DNA of 64,000 bases from Orientallactaga sibirica. Its lineage: Eukaryota > Chordata > Mammalia > Rodentia > Dipodidae. Below, piece by piece: positions 34,552 through 43,949 of the stretch; the stretch's first letter is position 1; every line of letters starts with the position of its first letter. The stretch covers positions 2,250,001 to 2,314,000 of the forward strand of contig JAEOAD010001413.1 in NCBI GenBank assembly GCA_036365145.1. Direction: 5' to 3'. Made by a program: the position numbers and the translations under genes. The notes under the pieces were generated by a model that did not search any database, was not told the DNA's origin, and was given only the letters and a program-made list of their open reading frames with translations.

Positions 34552-35660
34552 AGAATGACACTATATACCCCAGGATGGGCAGTCACTCCAGATCTCCTGT
34601 CTCAGCTTTCAAGTGCTGGGATTACAGGCTTTCATCACCATGCCTGAGGCAGTGTTTTTTTGTTTGTTTGTTTGTTTTTGTTTTCCAAGGCAAGGTTTCA
34701 CTCTAGCTCAGGCTGAACTGGAATTCACTATGTAGTCTCAGGGTGGTCTCAAACTCACAGTGATACTCCTTCCTCTGCCTCCTGAGTGCTGGGATTAAAG
34801 GTATGTACCACCACGCCTGGTTTGTGATAGTGTCTTTCTATCTTCCTCCCACCTCCTTCTCTCCCTTCCTTCCTTCCTTCCTTCTTTCCTTCCTTCCTTC
34901 ATTCTTCCCTTCCTCCCTCCCTCCCTTCCTTCCTTTCTCCCTCCCTTCCTCCCTTCCCTTCCTTCCTCCCTTTCTTTCTCAATGCAGCAAAAAGTTTGAA
35001 GATAATACAAAATGTAGAAAACTCAGCCTGGGGGCTGGAGAGAGGACTCAGCAGTTAAAGGCACTTGCTTGCAAAGCCTTCTGGTTTGATTCCCCAGTAT
35101 CTTATGTAAAGCAACATGCACAAAGTAGTTCTTTTTCAGTGGCAAGACTTGGTGGGCCTATATCCACTCATACACACTCTCTTTCAAATGAATAAATAAA
35201 ATATTTTTTTAAAAAGAAAAAAGCTGGAGAGATGGCTCAGTAGTTAAGGCACTTGCCTGCAAAGCCTAAAGACCCGGGTTCAATTCCCCAGTACCCACAT
35301 AAAGCCAGATGCACTAAATGGCTCATGTATCTGGAGTTCGTTTGCAGCAGTTGGAGGTCTTGTCATGCCCATTATCTCTGTGTTTCTCTCTCTCTCTCTC
35401 TCTGCTTGCAAATAAATAAAAATATTTATTAATAAAAAAAGAAGACCAGGGGAGATAGTTCAGCAGTTAGAGGTACTTGTTTGCAAAAGCTGCCAGGCCA
35501 GGTTTGATTCCCCAGTACCCATGTAAAGCCAGATATACAAAGTGGTTCATGCTTCTGGAATTCACTTGCAACAGCAAGAGGCCCTGGTACTCTCACTAGT
35601 CTCTCCTCCGCCTCCTTCCCCACACCCTCTCTATTTCTGCTTGAAAATAAATAAAACTTG
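33440..35660. repeat. SINE and microsatellite block
   Basis: GT-rich 33440-33600, reverse T-SINEs 33600-33800, 33990-34180 and 34310-34490, (GT)n 34499-34544, old B1 34550-34650, reverse B1 34675-34825, (CTTC)n 34856-34980. Plus T-SINE copies at 35030-35200, 35225-35420 and 35445-35660. Confidence 0.65.
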
Positions 35661-35798
35661 AGTATAAAAGTCAATAAAAAACAATAATAAAAAAAGAAAA
35701 TAAATAAAACTATTTTAAAAAGAAAAGACAATTTGAAAAAAAAATAAGAGAAAAGAAAATTTGAAAAAGAAAAGAAAAGAAAATTTGGCCTACCACTC

Positions 35799-36165
35799 TG
35801 TGGTAGTTTGAATAGATGTCCCCCAATATATTCAGTATTTTATTAGTTATAGTTTGCATCTGCAATCACCTTGCTAGAGGCAATGTCACTGGGGGCTGAA
35901 TTTAAGGTGTTGGTGGTGGGTTTGAGATTTCAATCTAAAGATATACAAAGTGTGCCTAGCAGGAGTTCCTGAAGCTTGCTGTGGCTTGGCTGTAGTTTGG
36001 CTCAGTGTGCTGTGTCTCTGCTTGGCCCTGTGAAGGCAGGCCAGCTTCTTCTGCCATTATTGGAACTTCCCCTGGATCTGGAAGCTTCAATAAATAATAT
36101 CCCTTCCTCCATAACTGTGCCTGGTCTGGAAGTTCATCTCAGCGAACCTGAAGCTGTCTGCCATA
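35799..36165 (+). mobile_element. Solo LTR (MaLR-like), second copy of the 19.1-kb family
   Basis: Starts TGTGGTAGTTTGAATAGATG and ends CTGTCTGCCATA, 367 bp, flanked by CACTC on both sides (35794-35798 and 36166-36170). It shares CCTCCATAACTGTGCCTGGTC and CATCTCAGCGAA with the LTR at 19129-19484, in the opposite orientation. AATAAATAAT lies near the 3' end. Confidence 0.75.
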
Positions 36166-36169
36166 CACT

Positions 36170-37840
36170 CTGCATACAGACTCTGGAAAAGTCAATGACC
36201 TTGAATCCTGGGGAGAAAAAAGCCAGTTACTCTATGATGGAACAAACCAGGCTAAGAGGTGGATAAGACTTTGAGTTGATGAAACTAAATCTATAGTCAG
36301 GTCCCGGCTGCATTTAGTAGCTGGATTCTTTGTCTTCAAAGCAAACATAAACCAGGTACGGTGGCCCGTGGCTGTAGTCCCAGCACGTGGGAAGCTGAAG
36401 CAGGAGGTTTGTGAATTCTGGACCAGCCTAAGCTACAGAGTGAGTTCAAGGCCAGCCTATGGGACTTAGTGAATCCGTGTCTTAGAAAAACAAGGGCTCA
36501 GTAGAGTGCCTGCCTAGAATGCACAAATCCCTGGGTCCCATCTCCAGCACTGTGTAAACTGGGAATGGTAACACGGCACTCAAGAGGTGGAGGCAGGAGG
36601 GTCAGGGGTTCAAGATCATCCTCTGCTACATATGGGGTTCCAGGCAAGCCTGGGCTACATGAGGTTATCTCAAAACCATGAGCAGGTTGGGAGATAGGTT
36701 AATGGTTAAAAACACTTGCTTGGAGAGCATGCCTTCCTAAGTTCAATTCCCCAACATCTACATAAAAGCTGGATGCAAAGTGGCCCATGCATCTGGGATC
36801 ACAACACACCTATGTCAATAGGAGGCGGAACCAAGAGAATCTGACCCTGTCTCAAAGGAGGTGGTACAGACACCTCAAAGTTGTCTTTTGACCTCCATGT
36901 GTGCACTGTGATACACACACACATAAAGAAATTTAAAAACGAAAACAAACAGAGCTGGGCATGGTGGCGCATGGCTTTAATCCCAGCACTTGGGAGGCAG
37001 AGGTAGGAGGATCACCGTGAGTTTGAGGCCACCTGGAGACTACATAGTAAATTCCAGGTCAGCCTGGACTAGAGCAGTGAGACCCTACTGCAAAAACCAA
37101 AAACAAACAAAAAAAAAAAAACAACGAACCAAAACAAAACATAGCCAGGTACAGTGGTACACACCTTTAATCCCAGCACTCAGGAAGCTAAGGTAGGCAG
37201 ACTATCATGAGTTTGAGGCCAGCCTGGGCTGCGGAGGGAGTGCCAGGTCAGCAGGGATTACTCCAAACAACGATAAACACAAAATCAATTAGTTCTGCCT
37301 TCGCCAGTCTACGAAGGCGAGTTCACAGCAGAGGAGCAGGAATCAGGAGGCCAAGGTGGCGGTCACAGTATGGCTTTGTACTGAAATGTGCAAACAGGTG
37401 AGCCCTAAGGAGTCTATTGCTTATAGATTTCCTTGATGGATTCCAAAGCTCCTGAAGAGGACATTGCAGCCCCGGATCTTGGTTGGCCACTGCAAAAATT
37501 CTTTTGGGTCCTCCCTTTTGCTGACTCCTGCTATCTTAACCACACGCACGCACACACGCACGCACGCACGCACGCACACGCACACCCCTAATAAATTTAG
37601 CCAATTCTCTCCACCCCCTCCCAATCTGCATGTAATTTTTTTTTTCCATAGCAGATTACAAAATGTTCTCTTTTGTGCATAGATGCTGGGCTGCAGTGTG
37701 AGTTTTCCATTTTTCTTTTAGAAGCGGAAGGAGTAAAAGCCACATATAGTATAAAGGTCAGAATGGGCATCTTGGTTCTGTTTTGGGACATCTCGTTTGG
37801 TGGTTTTGTAGGTCTCTCCTGAGCATCTTTTTTTTTTTTT
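36170..37840. other. Intergenic DNA with old SINEs and a unique stretch
   Basis: 36170-36350 unique, old B1 36350-36490, ID/B4 pieces 36490-36680, truncated T-SINE 36690-36800, B1 36955-37100 and 37140-37235. 37236-37840 is not recognisably repetitive: it holds a perfect hairpin GCCTTCG/CGAAGGC (37297-37303 and 37312-37318), a (CACG)n tract (37542-37586) and no convincing exon. Confidence 0.5.
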
Positions 37841-38000
37841 TTTTTTTTTTTTTTGGTTTTTCGAGGTAGGGTCTCACTCTGGCCCAGGCTGACCTGGAAT
37901 TCACTATGTAGTCTCAGGGTGGCCTTGAACTCACAGCAATCCTCCTACCTCTGCCTCCCGAGTGCTGGGATTAAAGGCGTGCGCCACCACACCCTGCTCT
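37830..38000 (-). repeat. B1-type SINE near the EPO 3' enhancer
   Basis: Complete reverse copy with a 27-base T run and head CGTGCGCCACCACACCC. It is the nearest repeat downstream of the EPO enhancer, 430 bp away; the DNA between looks unique. Confidence 0.85.
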
Positions 38001-38429
38001 GAGCACCTTTTGCAGGTGAAGTGTTCCTTCTGGGAAGGAATTCACTGAACCAAGTAGAGCCACCCTTGTCCCTGCGCAGGTCAGGTCCACTACACCTCTA
38101 TCTGCTGGTCCTTCTGTGAGTGGACAGTGACAATCCCCAGGCCATGAAAGAGGGTGACTGGATTCAGACAGTGTTTGTGTGCCGAGTACAGACTGAGGCT
38201 GGGGCTACGGCATGTCCCCCCGGGGAAATAATAAAGATCTGTTAGCCAGGGTTGGCAGCAGCCCCAAGCCCCAAAAGGGACCCTACCTCTTGGCTCTTAT
38301 TTTCTCAATAGTAACCTCGGCTTACTTCAGGCTTGTTCCTGGCTGGTTGGCAGCTGCCCACTGAGGCACAGCCTTGAATGGGGCCTCCGTATTGACCAGC
38401 GTGGGCAGGCATTGTTGGCCTCAGGCCCA

Positions 38430-38480
38430 GCGGGGTCAAGAGGTCAGGCAGGCCATGTGAGGCAGCACGTAGGGCCCAAC
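38430..38480 (-). promoter_or_regulatory. EPO: EPO 3' hypoxia-response enhancer
   Basis: On the minus strand the order is GGGCCCTACGTGCT (HIF site, TACGTGCT = 38464-38471), then CCTCACATGG (38453-38462 region), then TGACCTCTTGACCC, a direct repeat with 2-bp spacing (38433-38446) as bound by HNF4. Site order and spacing match the known human and mouse EPO 3' enhancer. It lies about 115 bp past the inferred mRNA 3' end and 860 bp past the stop codon. The middle ancillary site reads CACAT where human has CACAG. Confidence 0.93.
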
Positions 38481-38591
38481 CTCCCCCCCCCCACCTCTGT
38501 TTTTCTAGATCTGTTGCCTTGCTGCTAGGTTGGGGAGTAGAGCCAGGGAAGTTGGGGGGCTCACAAGAAGACAGACAAGCCAAGGGCCATG

Positions 38592-39340
38592 TTGGTGATT
38601 TTTTTAGCTCTTGCCAGTGGTATTTAAAAATACATAAAACTTGGATCCCCTCCCCTCTTAAGAGCAAACTCAGTTCTTCCTCCATCTTCAAAGCTCCTCC
38701 ACCACTCCCATTGCCCAGGGGGCTTCTTGCTGTCACAGACGTCCCCGGCAAGACCTGGAGAATCCATGCCTTGCCACTTAAATTATTTAGTTTATCCCGT
38801 CCACACTTTGAAGTACCAAAAAAAAAAAAAAAAAGAGTTGTCTTGATATCACAGTTCTACAGGGCACCAAGTAAATTTTGATGTCTGTGTCCCTGAGTTT
38901 AAAGCTGGTCTTTGGTGGCTGAGGATGTAGCTCAGTTGGCAGAGGGCTTGTCTAGAATGTGTAACATCTTGGGTTCCATCCCAGCATGGTTTAAACCAGG
39001 TGCGATGGCATATGACGACCATCCCAGCACTTGGGAAACTAGAAGCAGGAAGATCAGAAGTTCAAGATTATTCTCAGCTATCTAGCGAGTTCAAGGCCAG
39101 CCTGGGCTACATAAGATCCATTCTCAAAAGAGCTGCTTCTTTGAACTTCTCCTGCTCTGGGGCCTTTTAGACTTCAAAATGGAGCTCTGGGCACTTCTGG
39201 CACTGGAGTGTCCATAGGAAAGGCTGACGAAGAAGAGGTGACAGCCCCTTGGGGGAGGGTTGGGAGTGGTGGAGAGTTGGCATAACACAGGCAGTGATGG
39301 TAAGCGAGCAGGTGGATGTGCCTGGATGGCAGATGCCGGG
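38592..39340 (-). other. EPO: EPO 3' UTR, split by a SINE
   Basis: Blocks resembling the human 3' UTR are recognisable: ATGGACACTCCAGTGCCAG (around 39200), AGCTTTAAACTCAGGGACA (38890-38912), CTCCAGGTCTTGCC (near 38750) and GGATCCAAGTTTTATGTATT (38625-38647). A B4-type SINE (38920-39130) sits between the first two. The 3' end near 38592 is by analogy with human; no standard AATAAA is seen there, as in human. Confidence 0.65.
38920..39130 (+). repeat. B4-type SINE in the EPO 3' UTR
   Basis: ID half: GATGTAGCTCAGTTGGCAGA with B-box-like GGGTTCCATCCC. B1 half: ATCCCAGCACTTGGGAAACT to AGGCCAGCCTGGGCTACATA. It is antisense to EPO and interrupts sequence otherwise similar to the human 3' UTR. Confidence 0.7.
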
Positions 39341-39499
39341 TCACCTGTCCCCTCTCCTGCAGGCCTCCCCAGTATACAGCTTCAGTTTCCCCCGGAGGAA
39401 ATTGGAGTAGGTACGGAAGAGTTTACAGAAAGTATCAACGGTGAATGTTCGGAGTGGAGTGGAGGAGGCTGCTGCATCCGGAGGTGAAAGGGCTTCCTT
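39341..39499 (-). CDS. EPO: EPO exon 5: helix D and stop
   Basis: Acceptor CTTGGCAG, stop TGA at 39341-39343. Codes KEALSPPDAAASSTPLRTF, then TVDTFCKLFRTYSNFLRGKL and KLYTGEACRRGDR. One codon longer than human exon 5 in the loop that carries the O-glycan site (SST here where human has ASAA). The Cys in TFCKLFR is the extra rodent Cys. Confidence 0.97.
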   Translation of the reverse strand, partial: KEALSPPDAAASSTPLRTFTVDTFCKLFRTYSNFLRGKLKLYTGEACRRGDR

Positions 39500-42400
39500 C
39501 TGCCAAGAGGGAATAAAATAGGAATGTAGCCAGATGCACAAGATGATGCATGTGTCTGGAGTTCATTTGCAGGGACTGGAGACCCCAGCACACTTGTTCT
39601 CTTTCTCTGCTTCTTCCTCTCTCTCTCTCTGTCTCTCATAAATAAATATTCTTTTTTTTTTTTTTTTTTTTTTTGGAGAGAGACACAGAGAGAGGGAGAG
39701 GAAGACAGAGATGGGGGCGCCAGCAGTGTCTCAGCTGCTGTGAACGAAATCCAGATGCGTGCTCCCCCTTGTGGCCAAGTGCAGCATTGCGCCCTTGCGT
39801 CACTTTGCATCTGGCTAAACGTGGGACCTGGAGATTGGAACCGGCATTCTTAGGCTTAGGAGGCAGGTGCCTTAACCGATAAGCCATCTCTCCAGCCCAA
39901 ATAAATATTCTTTTTATTTTTTGGTTTTTTCAAGGTAGGGTCTCACTCTAGCTCAGGCTGATCTGGAATTCACTATGTAGTCTCAGGGTGGTCTCGAACT
40001 CAGGGCGATCCTCCTACCTCTGCCCTCCTGAGTGCTGGGATTAAAGGCGTGTGCCACCACGCCCAGCTATAAATAAATATTCTTTAAAAAATGGCAGGTG
40101 AGGCACTGGGGAGACAGCTCCATGGTAAGTGCTTCCATGAAAACATAGGAACCTGAGTTTGGATCCCAGAACCCACACAAAATGCCAAGTGTGGGAATGC
40201 ACACTTATAATCCCAGCACTGTGGGGGGGGGGCAGCTGCAAGGAGAGCTCTAGGGCTAGCTAGTCTGGCCAAATTGGTGAGCTCTAGGTTCAGCAAGAGA
40301 CCCTGTCTCAAAGGATAAGGTGGAGGGCTAGAGAGATGGCTCAGTGGTTAAGGTGCTTGCCTTGTAAGCCTGACGGCCCAGGTTCAAATCTCTAGTACCT
40401 GCATAAGGCCAGATGCACAAGGTAGTGCATGCATCTGGAATTCATTTGCAGTGGCAAAAGACCATGGCACATCCATTCTGTCTGTCTGTCTCTCTCTCTC
40501 TCTACCCTCCTCAGTCTCCATGCTTGCAAATAATAATAAATAAAATTTTAAACCAGGCGTGGTGGCGCACGCCTTTAATCCCAGCACTCGGGAGGCAGAG
40601 GTGGGAGGATCGCCATGAGTTCGAGGCCACCCTGAGACTAAGTGAATTCCAGTGAGCCTGGGCTAGAGTGAAACCCTACCTCAAAAAAAAAAAAAAATTT
40701 AAAAACCAGCATAGACAGCCGGGCATGGTGACACATGTCTTTAAACCCAGCAGTTGGGAGGCAGAGGAAGGAGGATGACCATGAGTTCGAGGCCACCCTG
40801 AGACTACATAGTGAATTCCAGGTCAGCCTGAGCTAGAGTGAGACCCTACCTAAGGAAAAAAATACAGCATATGCACATGAATAGATAGACACATACATGC
40901 ACAAAACACATACACACATGCAAAAAAAAAAAATGACAGGTGACAAATGACAGGTCCACTCCTACTCACCTGGGCTCCCAAGACTCGGAGCAAGGAGGTA
41001 AGGCTACGCAGGCCACTGATGGCTCTGTCCACATACAGCTGAAGGGCCTCTAGAGGCTGGGAGGAATTGGCCAGGAGGGCCTGGCCCCTCAGGATGGCTT
41101 CTGAGAGTAGGGCTAGGCCTTGCCAGACTTCTGTAGCCTGCTCTCCCACCTGAGTGAGCAAACAACTCCAGTCAGCCAGCCCAAGATACCTCCCTCCCCC
41201 TCTTAATAGCCCAGGAACCAAGCAGAACAAACGGAAGATGTGCAATCAGGTTTGTTGAATGAATAAATGAATGAATGAGTTATCATAGCCATACATCTGA
41301 AGCATTTTCTCTTCCACGCCATCAGGGTCCCAAAAATATGGGATCCACCTCCCCGCAATAGTCCCAAAGGGTGAAAAGCCAAAATGAACTCACCTCCATC
41401 ATCTTCCAAGCATGGAAGTTGACCTTGGTATCTGGGACTGTAATATTCTCACTCAATCTGGGGCCTTGTGCGCAGCCCATCTGAAACACACAAGCCCAGG
41501 TCAGGGCCCTCGAGTCCTTTCTTTGGTCCCCAAAGAGCCACAGGACACTCTGGTTTAGCCCCTTACCTAGTTTGCAGGCATTATTTGGGAATCTGTCATT
41601 CCTTCTGTTTTTTTTTTTTTAGAGACAGGGTCTCACGTAGCTCAGCCTGACCTCAAACTCGTTATGTAGCCAAGGATGACCTTGAACTCTTTTATTTTAT
41701 TTATTTTGTGAGAGAGAGAGACACACAGAGAGATTGAATGGGCACCCAGGGGCCTCTAGCCACTGCAAACGAACTGCAGACGCACGCACCACTTTGTGTA
41801 TCTGGCTTATGGTCCTGGGGAATCGAACCTGGTTCCTTTGGCTTTGTAGGCAATGACTTAAATGCTGAACCACTTCTTCTGCCTCTACCTTAGAAGTGCT
41901 GGGACTACAGGCAAGTGCCATCGAACTTGGTTTATACAATGCTGGGGATGGAACCCATGACTTCATGCATGCAATACAGCCCTCTATCAGCTGAGCTATA
42001 TCCCAGGAGCGGCAAAGGTGTCTGACTTCCCATCTTGACCCTGACAGAAGCAGGAAGAAGGAATCCCCAAGAGCCAGTCTTGGGGGGGGTGTGTGATGGG
42101 GAGGGGCCAGGGGATGGGGTGTTTCCTCACCGTGACATTCTCGGCCTCCTTGGCTTCCAGGATGTATCTCTCCAGGACTCGACTGTCACAAATAAGGCGT
42201 GCAGGAGCGCCCAGGACTGGGAGGCCCAGAGAAAGCAGTAGCACGGATAGGAGGCACGGCAGGGCGGGACATTCTAGAAGAAAGGCAGGCTGGGTGTGAG
42301 GCAGGGAAGAGGAGGGGGCTGTGGGTTTGGAAGGGCAGGTTCACTCATTGGAGCTCCTCCACACACACACACACACCCCACCGAGTGCTTGCTGACCCCC

Positions 42401-42926
42401 CAGCCTTGCGATGATCTCTCAGGCGCTGCCCGAGTCGCCTTCATTCAATCTCGCTGCGCTGCACACCCCACCCCCAAGCGACCGGCATCCACTTCTCCGG
42501 CCAAACTTCAATCCCTGTGCGGCGGCGACAGAGGTTTCCCAGGGCCACCGATCCTGCCTGCGCCTCCTGGACCCAGGTATTCACTCAGCAACTCCCTTCC
42601 CACCCACACAAGCAGCACCTCTCCCCCCCCACACACACACCCCCACCCAAACCTTGTCCTCTGCTTTAGATGCACTTTATTTTTTATTTTATTTTTTTTT
42701 TGCCATTCACAGGCACTCCCCAAACTCTGCCCGCACGTGGAGGCTGCCCCACCCCCCTCTCTCTTCCCGGATCCTTGAATCCCCCCCCCCACCTCGGAGC
42801 CAATAGTCCCGGGGGTGGGGGGCGTGGAAGAGGGGGTGTTAAAGCCTTCCTCAAACTGGAGCCCCCCTGCAAGTCACAAACAGCACCCCCACCCCCAGCT
42901 CGAGAGTACTCACTGTGCGCCCCCAT
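39341..42926 (-). CDS. EPO: Erythropoietin (EPO), complete, five coding exons
   Basis: Exons 42914-42926 (13 nt), 42131-42273 (143), 41394-41480 (87), 40970-41149 (180), 39341-39499 (159) join to 582 nt, 193 residues plus stop. The product is a 26-residue signal peptide and a 167-residue four-helix cytokine. It is secreted mainly by kidney and fetal liver and drives red-cell production through EPOR. Exon sizes match the human gene (13/146/87/180/156). The three N-glycosylation sequons are kept (NVT at mature 24, NIT at 38, NSS at 83). Arg14, Lys20, Lys45, Arg103 and the NFLRGK receptor-contact stretch are kept. Cys7 and Cys162 pair the ends. Cys33 is lost and a Cys is gained in TFCKLFR, as in mouse and rat. 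All splice sites are GT/AG. Confidence 0.97.
39527..40855. repeat. EPO intron 4 SINEs, nested
   Basis: 5'-truncated short T-SINE (39527-39655), only 28 bp from exon 5. A reverse long T-SINE (39660-39897) is inserted in its tail, with ATAAATATTCTTT repeated on either side (near 39645 and 39900) and a third copy at 40072 after a reverse B1 (39920-40070). Then a B4/B3-like unit (40100-40320), a short T-SINE (40325-40540) and two plus B1-type copies (40553-40695, 40718-40855). Confidence 0.7.
40970..41149 (-). CDS. EPO: EPO exon 4: helices B and C
   Basis: 180 bp, acceptor CTCACTCAG, donor GTGAGT. Codes VGEQATEVWQGLALLSEAIL, then LLANSSQPLEALQLYVDRA and ISGLRSLTSLLRVLGAQ. Contains the third N-glycan site and Arg103 needed for the second receptor contact. 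Confidence 0.97.
41394..41480 (-). CDS. EPO: EPO exon 3: A-B loop
   Basis: 87 bp, acceptor TGTGTTTCAG, donor GTGAGT. Codes MGCAQGPRLSENITVPDTK and VNFHAWKMME. Human Cys33 is replaced by Pro in GPRL, the same sequence feature as mouse. The usual Arg at mature 53 (WKRME) is Met here. Confidence 0.96.
41612..42005 (-). repeat. EPO intron 2: B4-type SINE split by a T-SINE
   Basis: The reverse B4-type element runs 41612-41695 and resumes 41883-42005 (GCTGGGACTACAGGC to the ID head GCTGAGCTATATCCC). A reverse short T-SINE (41697-41882) is inserted in its B1 half. Confidence 0.6.
42131..42273 (-). CDS. EPO: EPO exon 2: signal peptide, helix A
   Basis: Acceptor TTTCTTCTAG, donor GTGAGG. Codes CPALPCLLSVLLLSLGLPVL then GAPARLICDSRVLERYILEA and KEAENVT. 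One codon shorter than human in the signal peptide. Helix A with Arg14 and Lys20 is present. Confidence 0.96.
42274..42913 (-). other. EPO: EPO intron 1
   Basis: 640 bp, GC-rich, no SINE. Contains a (CA)n-like ACACACAC tract (42361-42375) and several C runs. Length is close to human intron 1. Confidence 0.8.
42914..42926 (-). CDS. EPO: EPO exon 1 coding part
   Basis: Thirteen bases, ATGGGGGCGCACA (MGAH plus one base), then donor GTGAGT. The split after the first base of codon 5 is as in human. Start context GGAGATGG has purine at -3 and G at +4. Confidence 0.95.
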
Positions 42927-43240
42927 CTCCGCGCTGGGGTTGGTCCAGGGCCCCTCAGTGACCAGGGGTTCTGCTGGCGCCCACGACTTGAACCCTCATC
43001 CTGGCGAAGTTTTTTTTCTTTTTTCTTTTTTTCTTTTCCTGAAGCGGGGTTACCCCCAGGACTCTAGAAGAGTGTGTGTGGGGGGGGTCACTGTCCAAAG
43101 GATACGGGCACGTCGTGGCTACCGAGCCCCGGGGGTGGAGAGGAGAGTGGACTCGGTGGCCGCCCCTGGCCAGGGTCTGTCGTGGAGAAGGACAGCCAGC
43201 CACAAGCTACCGGCCAGGGTTGGTCCGGGGACACTGTGGC
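42927..43240 (-). promoter_or_regulatory. EPO: EPO 5' UTR (approximate)
   Basis: The stretch just upstream of the ATG (CACTGAGGGGCCCTGG to AGCGCGGAG) and CTTCGCCAGGATGAGGG resemble the human 5' UTR. Between these conserved parts and the promoter is an A-rich insertion on the mRNA strand (43010-43038). The cap site near 43240 is inferred from the GATA element about 30 bp upstream. Confidence 0.6.
42955..42999 (-). promoter_or_regulatory. EPO: EPO upstream ORF, 14 codons
   Basis: ATG AGG GTT CAA..CCT GGT CAC TGA: peptide MRVQVVGASRTPGH and stop, ending 28 nt before the EPO ATG. Human EPO mRNA has a uORF of the same 14-codon length at the same place, reported to repress translation and to be modulated by hypoxia. 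Start context AGGATGA is weak to moderate. Confidence 0.75.
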
Positions 43241-43320
43241 TCCAGCCGGGGGTCGGGTCCCGGGCTGTTATCTGCATGTGTGCGTGCGCGGGTGGGGGTG
43301 GGGGTGAGGCTGTGTGCGTG
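43241..43320 (-). promoter_or_regulatory. EPO: EPO minimal promoter with GATA element
   Basis: The minus strand reads GCACGCACACATGCAGATAA then CAGCCCGGGACCC. AGATAA (43268-43273) is the GATA site at about -30 of the human and mouse EPO promoters, which have no TATA box. The CACACATGCAGATAACAGCCC context closely matches human. The region around 43040-43640 is CpG- and GC-rich. Confidence 0.85.
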
Positions 43321-43949
43321 AGGGGTCGCCAGAGGTGGGGGGCCACCCAGGGTCAGAGCAGGGGGCAGGACGCCTGGGTCCCCAGGGCTCGCCAGGGCGG
43401 GGAGCAAGGCAGGTCCGGGACGCACGTGGTGGAGGCAGGGGAGTCCCCCGATGGCTCCCAGGGTGCTGGGAGGGAAGGAAGCCCAGCCGAGTGCGCATCT
43501 ATGAGATGGGCAGAAGGCCTAAGCCTGGGCAAGGAGGGCAGGACTGGGAAAGGCTGCGCTCCAGAACACGTCCCTTGGGGATGGGCGGGGGCGGGGGTCC
43601 GTCCTTGCCTTGGAAGGGGACGCAGGCCTGACATTACTGGGTTCCAGGGTTCTGTAGAAAGACCTGGGTCTGGAGTCTGCAAACAACTGAGTGCCTACAA
43701 TCTTAGAATTGTTCTAGAAAGCAATGTTGGCCACGCAAAGGCTTTGGAGTTCTTCTCCTGCCACTTCTCATTTCCTAAGACTGTGGAAATCCGGAAAGGT
43801 AATTTTCAGGGCTGAGAGCCCATGGCACATGATTGAGGACGTGAGCACTTTGATATCGGGGGTTTTCGTTTCAGTTTTTGCAGTGCTGGGGATGAAAAAT
43901 AGGACCAGCACACACTTAGGCAGGCCCTTTCCACTCCAGCTGATCTAGG

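Noticed and set aside
36990..37401. ORFs around 37.0-37.4 kb considered as exons with donor-like GTGAGC near 37398
   Set aside because: The left part is B1 SINE; the right part has no acceptor in frame and no known protein similarity.
38305..38751. 148-aa minus-strand ORF 3' of the EPO stop
   Set aside because: Overlaps the EPO 3' UTR end and the hypoxia enhancer; no recognisable domain and explained by those elements.
42296..42806. Pro-rich ORFs on the plus strand over EPO intron 1
   Set aside because: Low-complexity C-rich DNA; antisense to EPO; no domain.
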